From the NCBI GenBank assembly GCA_900660155.1, contig CABFPE010000305.1:5708-68734 (forward strand): a stretch of DNA of 63,027 nt, given 5' to 3'. Both the position numbers and the translations under genes were made by a program. The notes beneath the pieces were generated by a model. That model was given only the letters and a program-made list of their open reading frames with translations. It was not told the origin of the DNA and did no database searches. Source of the DNA: Hofstenia miamia (taxonomy: Eukaryota; Xenacoelomorpha; Acoela; Hofsteniidae). Positions 26,101-40,700 of the stretch are shown piece after piece; position 1 is the first letter of the stretch, and the number at the start of each line of letters is the position of its first letter.

Positions 26101-29100
26101 ACAACAGGTGGTCAGACTGGAGCAACAACTCATGGTGTAACTGGGATTACAACAGGTGGTCAGACTGGAGCAACAACTCATGGTGTAACTGTGATAACAA
26201 CTGGTGGTCAGACTGGAGCAACCACTCCTGAAGTAACTGTGATTACAACTGGTGGTCAGACTGGAGAAACCACTCTTGGTGTTACTGAGATTACAACTGG
26301 TGGTCAGACTGGCGAAACCACTCGTGGTGTAACTGTGATAACAACTGGTGGTCAGACTGGAGCTAGAATTTTGTGTTCACCTGATACAAATGGCGATTTT
26401 GAATCTAATCAAAAAATTATCAGTAAAGCTCTAGATGATTGTGCTAAAATCGAAAACCTCATTTTCCCATATAATATTGGAAGTGTAGGATTTTAAACTT
26501 TATTTTTTTAAATGAATCCATATACAAGATTATTAATTTCTTATGTTTAATACTAAATAGATTGTAGATTGATTCCCATTCTATGCAAATCATATGTTTA
26601 TGTAATAAATTCCAGGCCTACTTTTGCAGCATTTATTTTGTTGTTAATTCTGCTGAACTCTATAGGAATAACATTTTTTAATATCATTTTCATTTTATGA
26701 TCAATCATTCATGCTGTTGATATATATCCATTTATCTTATATGGAATATGTTTTTTATTTTGAGTCAGTCATTTTCATTTATTTAATAATTATTACAACA
26801 TTTTTTACTTCTTTTTTGGCCTTTGTATCTTTCCTTCTTAAAATTGCAAACTGTTTTACTATTACACATTTATTTATAGGATGATATACCTGAAGAAATT
26901 AAAATTGTGGTTGCAGAGGAGGATTCTAATACAGCTACATATGTTGGCTTTAGAATTATTTATGAACTTATTGAAAATGGAAATGGTGTTTTCAAAGAAA
27001 ATAACAATTTGGGTGAGTTAATAGATGTTGGACAATCACTGGAATCATTAGAACAACCATCTTCATTTGCCAAAGTACGTTTTTATTTTGAAGCCCATTG
27101 AATATTTATTTATTACTAATCAATTTTCTACTAACTGTTGTCTTAAGCATGTGTTGGAACAGCAGTGCAATAGATGTGAATCACTTAATATTGAAATTTT
27201 TTTATTTCTCCAAATTTGAAACTAAATTGTTTTGTTTTGTCACTAAAATTGAAAATCACATATTCTTATTTTGAAAATGAAAATTGAATTCTAGGGTATA
27301 TTTAAAGCAAATAATAATAAATATATGCAAGAAAAGAAAACTTAAAAATACTTTTTATCATAATTTTCAAACGGAACACACTCATTTTGTAAGCTAGATA
27401 ACATTATTGCAACTTTTATATGGAAAGTCATTAAGTGAACAAATCTTCTTTACAATGTTCTAAACATAAATGGATTGACTTGGGAACCATGCCAGAGTGG
27501 TTTGATGTGCAATTTGGAACAAGAAACACTTATCCAAAAATTTTACACATGAGTAGTATTTTGGTGTGTATGAGGATTTGTGCAAAATCTGTTTCGTAAC
27601 TCGAGTTTTATTCATCGTGCAACTGTTTAGACTTCTAGGACTGTCAAAAGTGGGCTTTTTAAATTAGGATAGGAAGAATGGAGTAGACAAATGCCAACAA
27701 AAGAGACACTGAGCAATCAAAGATTATGTAGAACATAGAAGAGTTTATTGGCAGTTTTAATTAGATTGTTTATGTATGCCCATGAGAGAGATTGTCACAT
27801 AATTTGTATCCAAGAATTATGTTTCTTAATTGTTTAATAGATGCACCATCAATTATAAGCATGACTTAAATTGTAGATAGATGTTCATCATAGCTGAATT
27901 TAACAACAATTTCTTTGCATTTCACTTGGGTAATGGTAAAAATTAGTGATTACAATTTATTTATGGTTTTGATGTACATGAAAATATTAAATTTTTTGAA
28001 TGGATAATCCGAATTTTTCAAAAGTTTTCAAATATTTCTTTTCTTAGTGTTTAGAAATAAGTAAGGCAAAAGAGCATGACAACATCAATTATCATCGAAT
28101 ATTTTGTTTTGTTTGGTTCAGGCACACCAATATCAAGGTGTTGTTCTTCAGTGTTTACTTTGCAACTCGTCATGCGAGTGGCACATCTCTAATTTGAAAT
28201 TTTACGATTGAATTGGGAATCCATAAAAATCTAATTGTTTTGCGCCTTTCAAATCGGCTTTGGTTCATTATTTGTATCAGGGGTTGATGATGAAGTGGGG
28301 GAAGTATTGTTGTGGTTATTTTTTGCATCAGTATTTTTATCAGATACGTCTTCTGGAAAACTGTTGCATGAATTATCAAGATCGTAGTCATTTGTTGGGG
28401 TGATCAAATGCCTTCAATTTCTCTTAATTAATTTGATTCCAGATTTAACAATCTACTTTATGATCTGGGATTTGGCGCTTAGCTAAGATGTTTTCAATGC
28501 AAGTACCACACAAGGCCCTTTTAGAAATTTGCCAGGATAACTTTTTGCTGCATATTGCCAAAAATTAATAAAACATTTTTAAAACAATAAGTGCTACTTA
28601 ACCCTAATTCTGTTGGAAAATTTTCTAAATATGTGATAGTTCCAATGGTGTGACAACCTCTCACTTTGCACATGGCGCGCATGAAGTCTCTCTCATTTTT
28701 CTCTAAAAGCAAAATATTTCAGGGTGTTATTTTTTCTATGGGCATTTTAAAAACTCATTATCTGACCATTAAATATGAATGTTATTACAAAAATCGTATT
28801 TCTCATTAAAAAATATTTTTGTATACTTTAGACACATTAATTATTTTTCATTATTACATGAGTGCGCACAAACCGACAGATGTGTCAATATCAAAGGCTT
28901 TCAATATTTCTTAACAGGCTTTGATAAAATTGTTCAAAAGTCTGGATGAAGCAGTATGTTACTTTAAGTTTGCGCTTGTACAAATAGGGTTAATATCCAG
29001 TCTTCTAGGCTTACTGTTTTAGAAAACCCTTGTACTATGTCCTTTGTCAATTGCATGGGCAATTGTCCAGTCTCTTAAGGTCATTGTCTTCTATTATTTG

Positions 29101-31421
29101 TGAGAAGCGTTATTTTCTGGAGAAAAGCCTTTTGATCATCACTGATGTTTGTGGTATAGTACCTACACCTGATTACCGAAGGTACACATTTTCAAATAAT
29201 AATGAATAACGTAATTCTTTTGTTTTCATGACAACTCTGTGGAATCTCAATGCTAAATCGTGAACACACTATGACGACAATGTTGTTGTCTACAAATTTA
29301 TCGGGATTAAAAGTCGTTAGATTCATAAAAAGAGCTACGCGCATAACGTCAATGCGTCATGGTTTAAGCAATCTGTAATTTTCATCACACATCTATCTTT
29401 TAATTCGAAAATGACTATCTTTTCCGACTGCTTTATGCTCAAGTATACATGAATTGACTAAATTGTGTGTATGCCTACTATTTTGAAATTTTTTACTTCA
29501 ATAGAGCTGTACGAAATAAGTGAGCCATTTTTTTTTCAGTTGCCAAAAATGATCGGGCCTGGCCTGCGCTTGGCAAGACGTAGCTACGCCATTGTCTGGG
29601 ACAACCCGATTTTCTCACTAGCTTTCCCATTAATTGCGGTTATTCGCAAGTTTGTCTATCATAATTATTTATTTATTTCCTTGGTAGTTTTACTGCAGCA
29701 ATTCAACTTCCGCTTTGTTGCCCCGAGTTGTAGGTATACTTGATCTTTAATAACTGTGCAGACTAGTATTTTCTGAAGGTTAGCAGTGTATTGTTATAGT
29801 ATAGTACTAGCAGTCTAACGTCATTGGATCTTCTGAACAAGGATTTGAAGACTTTCATTCATACCTTTGACTATAGATACCTGGGGGCTACTGTTAAGTC
29901 GCGTACACATTCAAAACTATGCCCGCAACTTTCTAGGTAATTATGACGGGTTTTTCTGATATTGTTGAGCATAGCATGCTGTAGATTCCTTGTTTCTGCT
30001 ACAGTTAGACAAACTTTTTGATTTATGAAATAGCGTTCATCTATCTTTTGATATCCATGGTTTTAGGATTCGGATAAAAAATCTTACGCGCTTTTGTAGT
30101 TCACATCAGATCAATTTGTATGATTTGAAGGAGGAATATTTTTTCAATATATTTTAAGTGCGTTTGAAATATTCAATATGCGAAATTAGAATGCGACAAA
30201 CTCATTTCACAATGAAAATAAATATCATTGTGAAGTTCATTAACTTCTTATTTTATGTCTAAATTCTCATAATTGTTTTGTGAGGATTCTCTAGAAATTG
30301 CTTAAGGCACTTTCATGTCTACACTGAACGATTTCTGGATCAAGGATTTGCGAGACTCTTCCAAAAATGTATAGCCATCCATCCAGTACTTTTAAACTAT
30401 TATAAAATAGACTTCCCGTCCATTCTGCTCCAAGATTTAATCATTACTTTTACCAGATTTTTCAATTTAAAGCCTGCATTTTTCATATTTAACTAATAAC
30501 GTATTTTAATAAAATCTTGATAAGCAATTTGATGTTTATCAGTAATTTCTGAAAAGTCTATTTAAACTAAAATTACTGTAAGCAGGGATAAAACTCAGAA
30601 ACATCAGATGCTTAAATTTTTCAGCATTTTTGCATTTACATTATCAGTAAAATTAATCAATTATTTGGTAGGCTAAGGAATTTACCTTTGATAATTTTTC
30701 AATATAATTTTTGCTATTATTCTTTGTAGCACAAAGCCTCATCTAATGCACTTTCTTCACGGGTACAATTTGAAGGGAAAACACTTTTATAAATATCTTC
30801 AAATTCTATAAATTTTCATACGACCGCTCAGGCTAAAAAATAGAGATACATAAAAAAAGAACATCTACAAAGCAAATAGAAATCCTTTTTTTTCATATAC
30901 TGTTTTTAATAACATTTTTCTTACTTCATGGAGAAAATTAGTTCCAAAGAGTAGTAACTTATTGAGTAACGTATGTAGATCTTTACCCTTTAATTTTAGA
31001 TATACAATGTATTTACAAATAAAGAAGCAATTTTCCGTCTGCAGCATCAAGACAAAGATATTATGAGGATTGTTATTGTTTTCCTTCCAGAGACTTGCAA
31101 CGAAAAGTTTAAGATTGATGCAATTCTCGTTGGTTGCTTTAATCCGGAATGTTAGTTCATTATACAAGATTCCTTTTATATTTTGAATCCATTGTGTTGA
31201 TTAACTACTTTATATCTTAAATTTTACACAATAGTAATATTTAATACTTTCAGCTCAACTCTTTGAGCCTATAAATTTAAACCGCTTCACATTTTGATAT
31301 TTAGCCACTACTAGCGTTACGCTTACACCAAGTAAGTTGTTTTTATGAATTCTTTATTTTATTTTGAAGCTACTGGTGATTTTTTATTTATTTTGTGTTT
31401 TTTCAAAGGGTTTTTCTTTTT

Positions 31422-31458
<37 letters not shown>

Positions 31459-32994
31459 AAAATTGAAATCTCTCCAGTTCTGTTATCTTAGAAAATATAA
31501 TTGAGCTAACTCTTTGTCATGTTCGAGTAATAGTGTTTTCTGCTTGCACATAAAAATTATAATGTTTGAACATTTGTTCAGTATTTGACACCAAGATTTA
31601 CGTTAATGGCAACATGCCGATTTGCAGTACTAAGAATAACAATGGTGCAATAAGTATAGCTAAGAGTAGAAATTTGGTGCAAAATTTTCCTCAAGTATTC
31701 AATATGAGGAACATCTTACATTTAATTGAATTCTGAAGTCTTAGCATCACTGAATTTGCATTTAACCAAGTAAAAAGTAAATGGGTGCCTCAAAGTTCCA
31801 TCAATCAAATTCTGGCCCTATTCAAGTAATAAATTGCAAAATTGTTTTATGAATCTCTAGCAGTCAACCTAATCTTTAGCTTAAATGTACTTTAAATTAT
31901 TGAATTTAAACTTTTAGTTTATTATAATTGACTACATTTTTTAACAATATTTTTGCACAATATCATTTTAAGCTTTCTTTCAATAATTGTAGAGACGTTT
32001 AAAATTCAAAATTATCTACATTTAATTCAACAATTTCTTACATCAAATGCTGAATTGTGAGTGAGGTGCATGATACCTCATTTAGCCAGAACGTGCTTGT
32101 ATTTGGCCTTGTTTACACTTATTAGAAGAAATAATTGAAAAAAACTACTCTGTGTATATATATAATGGTGCTACAGATCGCAGCGAAAACAAATGTAATG
32201 AAAATGGTAAACCATTAGATTGGAATGTTATTCATATTAAGTTAACCTAAAAGGTTGTAATGGTACATGTTTAGTGTTTTTTATGTCAAAAGACTTTTCT
32301 AATGGAACACCTTTGGGATAACCAAGTGGTTTATGGAACAATGAGATAGGCTACGTTGGACAAAAAATTATTTTATATTTATTAAGAATAAGCATTCACT
32401 ATGAGTAGCGCTGCGAATGTGAATTTAATAGTAATTTTTTATAGAATTGCAGTTTTTTAGGTGCAAGATGTTCGTTTTTGCTGTATAATATCGAAAGATG
32501 ATGTCAACTAACTAAAAATCGTGTAATGATAGCTTGTATTTGCAAAAAAAATGTTTCATTTACTTTATATTTGCACTATATTTAAGTGAAGAGGCAATGT
32601 AGAGCAAACTAAATCGCATTTAGTGATGCAAGTGTCACGGTGTGCCCCATTCCCTCCTGGGCTACGCGTAGGATGTGAGCTGAGCATTTATAACTCAATT
32701 GCCAACAAAGCTTTAGCGATTTATTTTATTAATATTTTGTTACTTTATTGGCTTTGATTCATGTAAATTTTTTGTTACAAATTAACTCTAGGTGTTCTTT
32801 TTCACGGGTTTTTATTATATGAATATAAACATTCCTTCCAATTATATGAATCGAAGAACGAACTATTAAATAAACCATTGTCATCTATCACTTTACTTTA
32901 AGGAAGTAAAGTATTTAATAAACTTTGGCAACATTCTATGGATGCTTGAGAAAGACATCAATGATGTTGAAACGTTTTGTAGTGCAATTCTAGA

Positions 32995-33032
<38 letters not shown>

Positions 33033-34726
33033 GTATATATATAGAGAGATGTCGTAAGAGAATAACTTTCTTAAAACGCATTTCAAGCTTTCTTTCACAC
33101 ATGGAAGAGGTGGATAGTGGGCAAACTTCCTGCAAGTACAAAACATTTTAATTATTATTGTTTTTTATTGGTTTGAAACATTTATTTTTGCTTTTAGATG
33201 TAAAAATTATTGAATTCTGAAATTTTGTTCAAAAATAGTTAGATCTGTTTAGATATTTGAAGCCGCTAAAGCAGATTACTCAAAAGTTAATAATCAAAGG
33301 ACCACATATGGGTTTGCTATTGGTTTATCAACTGTTTCAGCTGCTAAAGTCATAAAAATTGGTTCCTTCATTCAGAAAAACCCAACGATTATTTCCCTTA
33401 TTTGCGATGCTACATGCAATGAGTTTTCCACTGGTACGTATTTTAGTATGACATGGATTCAGTTATTTTCGCAAATTTTAAAAATGTGAGCAACGTTATT
33501 ATTTTATTCTAAGCAAGTATTGTAACTGCAGTATTTTTGAATGTGGGATTTCCTCTACTGATTGGAGGAGTATATAAAGCTGTTTTTGAAAAGAAATGAA
33601 CATATTTATTGGTCTTATGGTGTCTAAATTTTAAGAATCAAGAGGATGTTCAGTAATGAGTTGTCTCTGGCGCTTTCACTTTTTGTCGCTTTTAGTAGAG
33701 AGATTTCAAGATCTGTTCTATTAAATAGCCTGTGAACTTGAATTAAAAACCCAGTCATTTTTTTACACATTGTATAAATATTTTTAAGCGCTTCAGTATG
33801 GCATTATTGCTGCGTAAACTTACAATCATCATGTGTTCATGAATCAATGTATACCGCCGTGCATTTTGATCAACTTCAAAATAGAGAATGATCACTCTGC
33901 ACTGCAATTGGTAACCATTGTGCAAATACCATTCTATTTGCCACTAAAACATTTGAATACACTCCTTGCAGTCGCCCTTTCACAATAAAATCCCCAGGTT
34001 AAGAAAAAGCTGTAATTCTGTTAGCAACTTCTGATGAACGTACCTACATAAATGAACGTAAATTGAGGCACTCACATTCAAAATTTGATATAAATGGCAT
34101 GGTACGCTGTAGATCGTTTTTTTAGTTCTGCTTCGAAATTGTATGAATAGGCAAAAAGCATTTATTTTCAAATGGTTCGCCTACCCAGTGACATCTTTGC
34201 CCTCAGTTTCACCTGGTAGAAGTTTTCTTTTTTTCTGTTATCCCTTTTCATAATCTACTTCTGGAATCATGTTCCTTGATGCATCCTTATTAGCCGATCA
34301 GTATTCGGAGCCGTTTTTGCAATGCGATACTGCAACTATTTTGGCCGTAATATTCAGTGGCCATGGCCACTGTAAATTATTGAAAAAAAATGTTCAAACC
34401 CAATCATTGTCTTCACTATTTCATTCCACATCTTTCATTGAATTGTAATCATAATCACAATAGAATAAATTTTCGAGTTCCATTATTTCTATGGAAAATA
34501 TCCCAACTTGAGGGGTCGCTAATACCATCAAATCTATAATGATAATTAATTAATGTATTTGACTTTAATTAGTTGCTATTTCAGGAGATTATTTTTTATT
34601 CAATTGCAGTTTCATATTTGACAATAATTTCTATTCTGCTATTTTTTGTGTGTTTACTTTTGATTTTCAATTCACTATTAATATACCGCTAGTGATAAAT
34701 ATATTTTCTCTTTCTTTCTCTCTCTC

Positions 34727-34780
<54 letters not shown>

Positions 34781-37700
34781 GAAAGTTAGATAGATAAATA
34801 CATATTTCTAAAGTTGTAATTTATCAGAAATTTATTGTTTAGAAATGTGTGAAAATTTCACAACACCCGTATCATCATCCACTAGAAAGACTACAAGTAC
34901 TGTAGGAATAACAACCCAAACAACTGTTACAGCAACTGTTACGGTACTTTCTTAATTTTATTAAATTTCACATTTTAATCATATTGTGATCAGATTTTTT
35001 GCTACTATACATGTATTTGTATCATTGATTTCAATTAAAACTACTGAACATTTTTTCAAATCATTTCTATTTCAATTACTACTGCGGTGGCCGCTTTTTA
35101 TAAAATTATTTTGATTTATTTATTTTTATATTATAACCCCCATTCATAGTTGACTCGATTGAAAATCTAATAAGGAAATTTACATGACGTTTAGTTATTG
35201 TAATTTAATAGTAGATGACAATGGTCTTCTATTCATTTTAATTTTAAGGATTGCAGCAACATGAATTTTCATAAAGTATGTCTGGACGAATAGTGTTGGC
35301 GCATAAAAAACTAATTAATTTATAAAGTAATTATTGTATACAATCACTTAGATTTTTTAAAAAAATCTAAAAATGATCACTAAATATATTCTGTATTTAT
35401 TTTTTAATATTTGAACATTCTTCCATGCTGCTTATTGTAAGTGTTAAATTTAGACGGAGACAACAACAAGTGAAAGCACTGTAATTACTACAACCGAAGA
35501 AGGAACAACAACACATGGCACTACTGTCATAGAAACTTTTGCCAGTGAAACAACAGAGGGTCAAACAACAATTGCTACTACACCCATTTATACTACAACA
35601 TACAGTACTTCTCAATTTCTTTTTATTTCATTATGCATATCAAATCTATTCCCAGTAACGAATTTGTCAAACAATACTACACCCATTTATACTACAACAT
35701 ACAGTACTTCTCAATTTCTTTTTATTTCATTATGCATATTAAATCTATTCCCAGTAACGAATTTGTTGCTATTCTGCAATAAGAAACTTTTCATCTTTGC
35801 CTGAATTTCAGCGATGACATTGTAAGTAAATCTGAGAAAGCTAGTAATTGTAAACGTTTCGAAGTTTGATTTTAAATTTCTGCTAAAAGTGCAACTCTAT
35901 AAATGCATGTTTGCTTAAATGCGCAGAATGTACTTCGGGGTTTTATATTTCCGTATTTCAAGATGAGTTTCAACTTTTGTGTTCAAAATATTTTAGTCTA
36001 AAAATATTTTAGTTGAAAATCCCTGTCTACATATTGTTGGTGATAAAACTTTGCGATGTGGAGATATTGAGGTCGTTCATTATGGAGCTGACACACCATG
36101 TCTAAACACAACGAGTGAAGATCAATGCCAACCGAATTGCTTAACTGAGAGCATGGATATTTACATTTGCGTTGCCGAAAGCTGTACAAATGGTGAGAAA
36201 TTTTAGTTCAACTATGCGTATTTCAACTTTATTTAGGTGATCGTTGCATGTTGCCAGGTCAAAACGGCAATTTAATCAATGGTCGTGTTAAAACTGCAAC
36301 CGAAAGCAATCCGGGAATTTGCAAGTACTCCGTTAATGGCATACCTTGGACCATGCAACCATCTTATTTTGATTATTGTCTTTGCCAAGCAAATAACAAG
36401 GTATTTATGCATTTTCTTATTTCTGAATTGCAAAATTTTTTATAGTAATTCTTTCAATGTTTATGCATATAAATGGGCGCATCCTTAAATATACTGGCTG
36501 TTGAGAATTTTTTCCAAATTTTTTGTAACTATATTAGTTTTGGCATGAATTTTTATCTAACTTATATATTGTTGAATTGAATTCCATGAGTCCAAGTAGT
36601 AAAAATACTTCCAAACTATTAACACATAAGTTTAAAATGTATGCTCATGTCACCAGTTTCAGGACAAACAATCTCATTTCCCGACACTAACAAAATTTTA
36701 ACAACACACTTCTTACACGAATGAGATATTTAATGGGCTTAACAGAAAACAGCCATGTTCTATAAACAATTACTAAAACGTTTTGGAAACGTCAGCCAAT
36801 CACCGAAATTTGTTAGCAGTTTTATGTCTAGAACATTGCATATTGTCTGAGGTTTCGTAAACAACATACTGCTTACAAGTGTTGCATGTGGTTTGGTGAG
36901 AACCATTAACTAGGCAAAATTGCATCATATTTATTATATGAATGTAAAGAACCGTGGATTAGCATATAATTTACCCCAAATATTAATGTATAAAAAAGGA
37001 GCCAATAATCAGTATGGTCATATATATATATATATATAGGTTTTTTATATCAAAATCATTTTAACTAGCGGAACCCGTGAAAATTAGACGAAATGATATT
37101 TTCAATACTAACTTTTGTTCCTTATCACAGAGATATAAGTATTTGAATAGCGCTATAGTGTTTGAGATTGGCGCTTTCAACAACGCAGACTTTCCGCATG
37201 TCACCCGTCATCCCAGTGGACTGAACGTAATGAATAATATGCCAAAAAATCTTATTGAAATTTCCTATCAGATAGGGTAAATTTTATCGAAATCGGCAAA
37301 ATAGGTACGGAGATATTAGCGTTTAGCGACCTAACGCTTGTAGGTTTGAGTCACAAAATAACACACACGATATCGTATTAATATATAGATATTGGTTATA
37401 TTAATAAAGACATTGAAATAATTGAACCATTAGCATTCAGTCCAATGATAAAAGATAGCCGTTTTCCGTATTTATGTATTTCAGGTATACGATCCACAGC
37501 AAAGACGTTGTGTAAATCCCTCACAATGCGCCTGCTATCACCCATTGTTGTCTGACATTAGTATTGCGGATGGTGCAGTTACTGTGGGAAGCGTTATTGA
37601 TAGATTTTGGGATTCCGGGGAGTCTCATACTTTCGAAACATGTCCTTTCCAGCCTGAATACAGTTGCAATGTGTAAGTGCATAGATCCTTTCACTTTTTA

Positions 37701-40700
37701 TTTCATTTATTTTGCTAGTTCCTAGTAGTAAAAATATTCCGTATAATTTCCGCTTATCTTTTATCATTTTCATGATTTCACGACTGTTTTACTACATTAT
37801 TTGATTTATCATATGGACTTATTTTCTAATATTTTAGATTTTGTGATGCTGGGGACCTTACAGTTGAAATGAAATGTGTTTGCATTGTTGATGGTGTGCG
37901 TTATGCGGTAAAATTTAATTTATTATTGCAAAATTATAATAATAATTAGAGTTAAAGGAAATTTATTGCTAATATATATAAAGTCTACAAACTAACACAT
38001 GATAAAAATACTTACAAAACTATTTACATATACATTATTAATATAATATAATATAAGGCCATCAGTCCCCGACAGGCCTTAAATGGTCAGAGGGTGCGAA
38101 GAATCCCCGGTCAACAGGCGGACTACACAATCAGGGGTGTGGACTCGAGAAGTGGCAGCATAGGATCCACACAGACCACTGGACAACGGCACAAGTGGAC
38201 AGATGAGCAAAACAGGATAGCATTAGAGTGTTACAGAATGTTGGAAGAATGGAAAAAAGAAGGAACAGGATTAGAAGTTACAGAGCAGAGGCTTGCAGGT
38301 CAGGTCAGAAAGTTGAAACTGGATGAGAATAAGGGAAAAAAGCTGAACAGACGAAGCAAAAGGAAAATGAAGTGGCAGATGTAGTAGTAGTGGTAGAAAC
38401 AGCAGAAACCGCAGCTGTAGAAACAGAGGCATCAATCAAGGAAAGGATGAAAAAAGAAATAGAAGACAGAAGTAGGTTCCCAGTACCAAGAGGCATTAAA
38501 AGAANNNNNNNNNNNNNNNNNNNNNACTGGACAACGGCACAAGTGGACAGATGAGCAAAACAGGATAGCATTAGAGTGTTAAAGAATGTTGGAAGAATGG
38601 AAAAAAGAAGGAACAGGATTAGAAGTTACAGAGCAGAGGCTTGCAGGTCAGGTCAGAAAGTTGAAACTGGATGAGAATAAGGGAAAAAAGCTGAACAGAC
38701 GAAGCAAAAGGAAAATGAAGTGGCAGATGTAGTAGTAGTGGTAGAAACAGCAGAAACCGCAGCTGTAGAAACAGAGGCATCAATCAAGGAAAGGATGAAA
38801 AAAGAAATAGAAGACAGAAGTAGGTTCCCAGTACCAAGAGGCATTAAAAGAAGCAAGTTAGCATTAGAGACAGCAAAGGTTAACAAAGTATTAGAAAGGA
38901 TAGATGCTAAGAGTTTAGCAGAAATAAACAGGTTAGTATATGCAGGCGCATGGGAGGTGCTGAAGAATGTAGGCATGATCAAGAAGTAGAAAAAACAACA
39001 AGAAGCTAAGGAAGACAGAAAGCCAGCATGGGAGAGAGGAATTGAGAATAAAGTGGCAAAGATTAGGCAGCAAATAGGGAACATCAGGACAAGTAAGGCA
39101 GTACAGGACAGGTGCAGGGTAGGTAAGGGGAAAACTATAGAAACTGCAAGAGAAGAGCTAAAGCAGAGGTTAGTTGCAGAAGCTGAGAAACAGGAAATAT
39201 AGGGCAAGATCAAAGCAGGCAAGAGACAATATAACGTTTGAGACCCAAGAAGGAAGATTCTACAAAGAACTAGATGCAGGAGAAAAGGTTACAGCTAGAG
39301 CAGGTAAGGATGCAGTAAGGTTCTGGGAGAATATATGGGGAATTGAGAGACGAGAGATAGAGAGTGAGCAGATGCAGAAGGAGTTAAGACAAGAAGAAAA
39401 AGTAATCACAACTGCAAATCTGAAGGAGGCTCTAAAGAAAATGAAGAACTGGAAGGCGCCAGGCAGAGATGAGGTACATGGGTATTGGCTGAAGAAGTTC
39501 GCAAGTGTTCATGAGAGACTAGCAGTAGCATTGGAGGAGTGTGTGGTGAGTGAGTATCCAGAGGGGATGGTAGTGGGAAGGACATTTCTGATACAGAAGG
39601 GCCCAAAGAAAGGCAGTGAGGAAAGCAACTTCAGGCTAATAACATGTCTGCCAACAACTTGGAAATTGCTAACTTCTGTGATTTAATGTAGGCTGGAGTG
39701 TTACTTAGAACATATTGATACCAGAAGGGGTGCAGGACAAAGACGAGAGGGTGCAAAGATCAGTTGTTAATAGACCAGGCAGTGGTGGAGAATTGTAGAA
39801 GGAAGACAAACTTAGCAATGGCATGGATAGACTACAGGAAGGCATATGACAGCATATCACATAGGTGGGTATTGAAGACGCTAGAGACCAATGGAGTTTC
39901 ACGGAAATGGGTTGAGTTTCTAGAGAGGGAGATGGGAAAGTGGCAGACTGAGATAGACGGGCACAAGGGAGACAGCTTAGCACAACTACTGTTCGTAGTT
40001 AGCTTAATTCCTATCACATTAAAGTTAAAGGAGACAAGCATAGGGTATACGATGGAGAAGAATGGTAGAGTAGTTAGTCATCTATGGTACACGACCTGAA
40101 GATGTATGCTAGTTCTAGGAAGATGTTGCAGAAGCAAGTGGGGACATTGGAGAATGCCAGCAGAGATTCTGGGTTGGAATTTGGATTAGGTAAGTGTGCG
40201 ACAGTGACAATGACCTGAGGCAAGTGCATAGATGGAGATGGTTTGAGGACGAGTAATGGGGATAAGATTGAAGAAGTCAAAGAGAGTTACAAGTACTTAG
40301 GTATGATAGAGAAAGATAGAACAGATTATGAGGAAATGAAGACGAGGTTAAGAAAAGAATACAAGAGGAGAACAAGTAAAGTACTACAAAAGTCAGCATT
40401 AAATGGGCAGAATAGTATAAAGGCAATTAATACATGGGCAATACCAGTGTTGAGATATTACGCAGGAATAGTTAGGTGGAACAAGAATGAACTGAGGGAA
40501 TTAGACAGGGAGACAAGGAAGGTACTAGCAGCAGAGAGAGCATTCAACTTAAATGGAGATGTAGATAGGCTGTACATGGCAGGGCATAAGGGAGGGAAAG
40601 GAGTACTAAGTGTAGAGGAAACCGTAGAAGCAGAAGCACTAGGGCTAAAGAAATATGTAGAAAAGCAGCCTAAGGGGTCCCTACGGAGGTCAGCTAAGGA

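Noticed and set aside
24565..26181. 538-codon open frame on the minus strand
   Set aside because: It is a shadow of the 48-bp plus-strand repeat. A period divisible by three with no stop in the unit keeps other frames open. The plus frame has matching splice phases and flanking exons.
24589..26364. CRISPR-like array
   Set aside because: The repeats are contiguous with no unique spacers, and the context is a eukaryotic coding exon.
28170..28712. piggyBac-like transposase on the minus strand
   Set aside because: Only a faint G-C-H-T-I-G-T-I and N-F-P-x-E-L resemblance in broken frames, with no catalytic Asp motifs and no TTAA-flanked ends.
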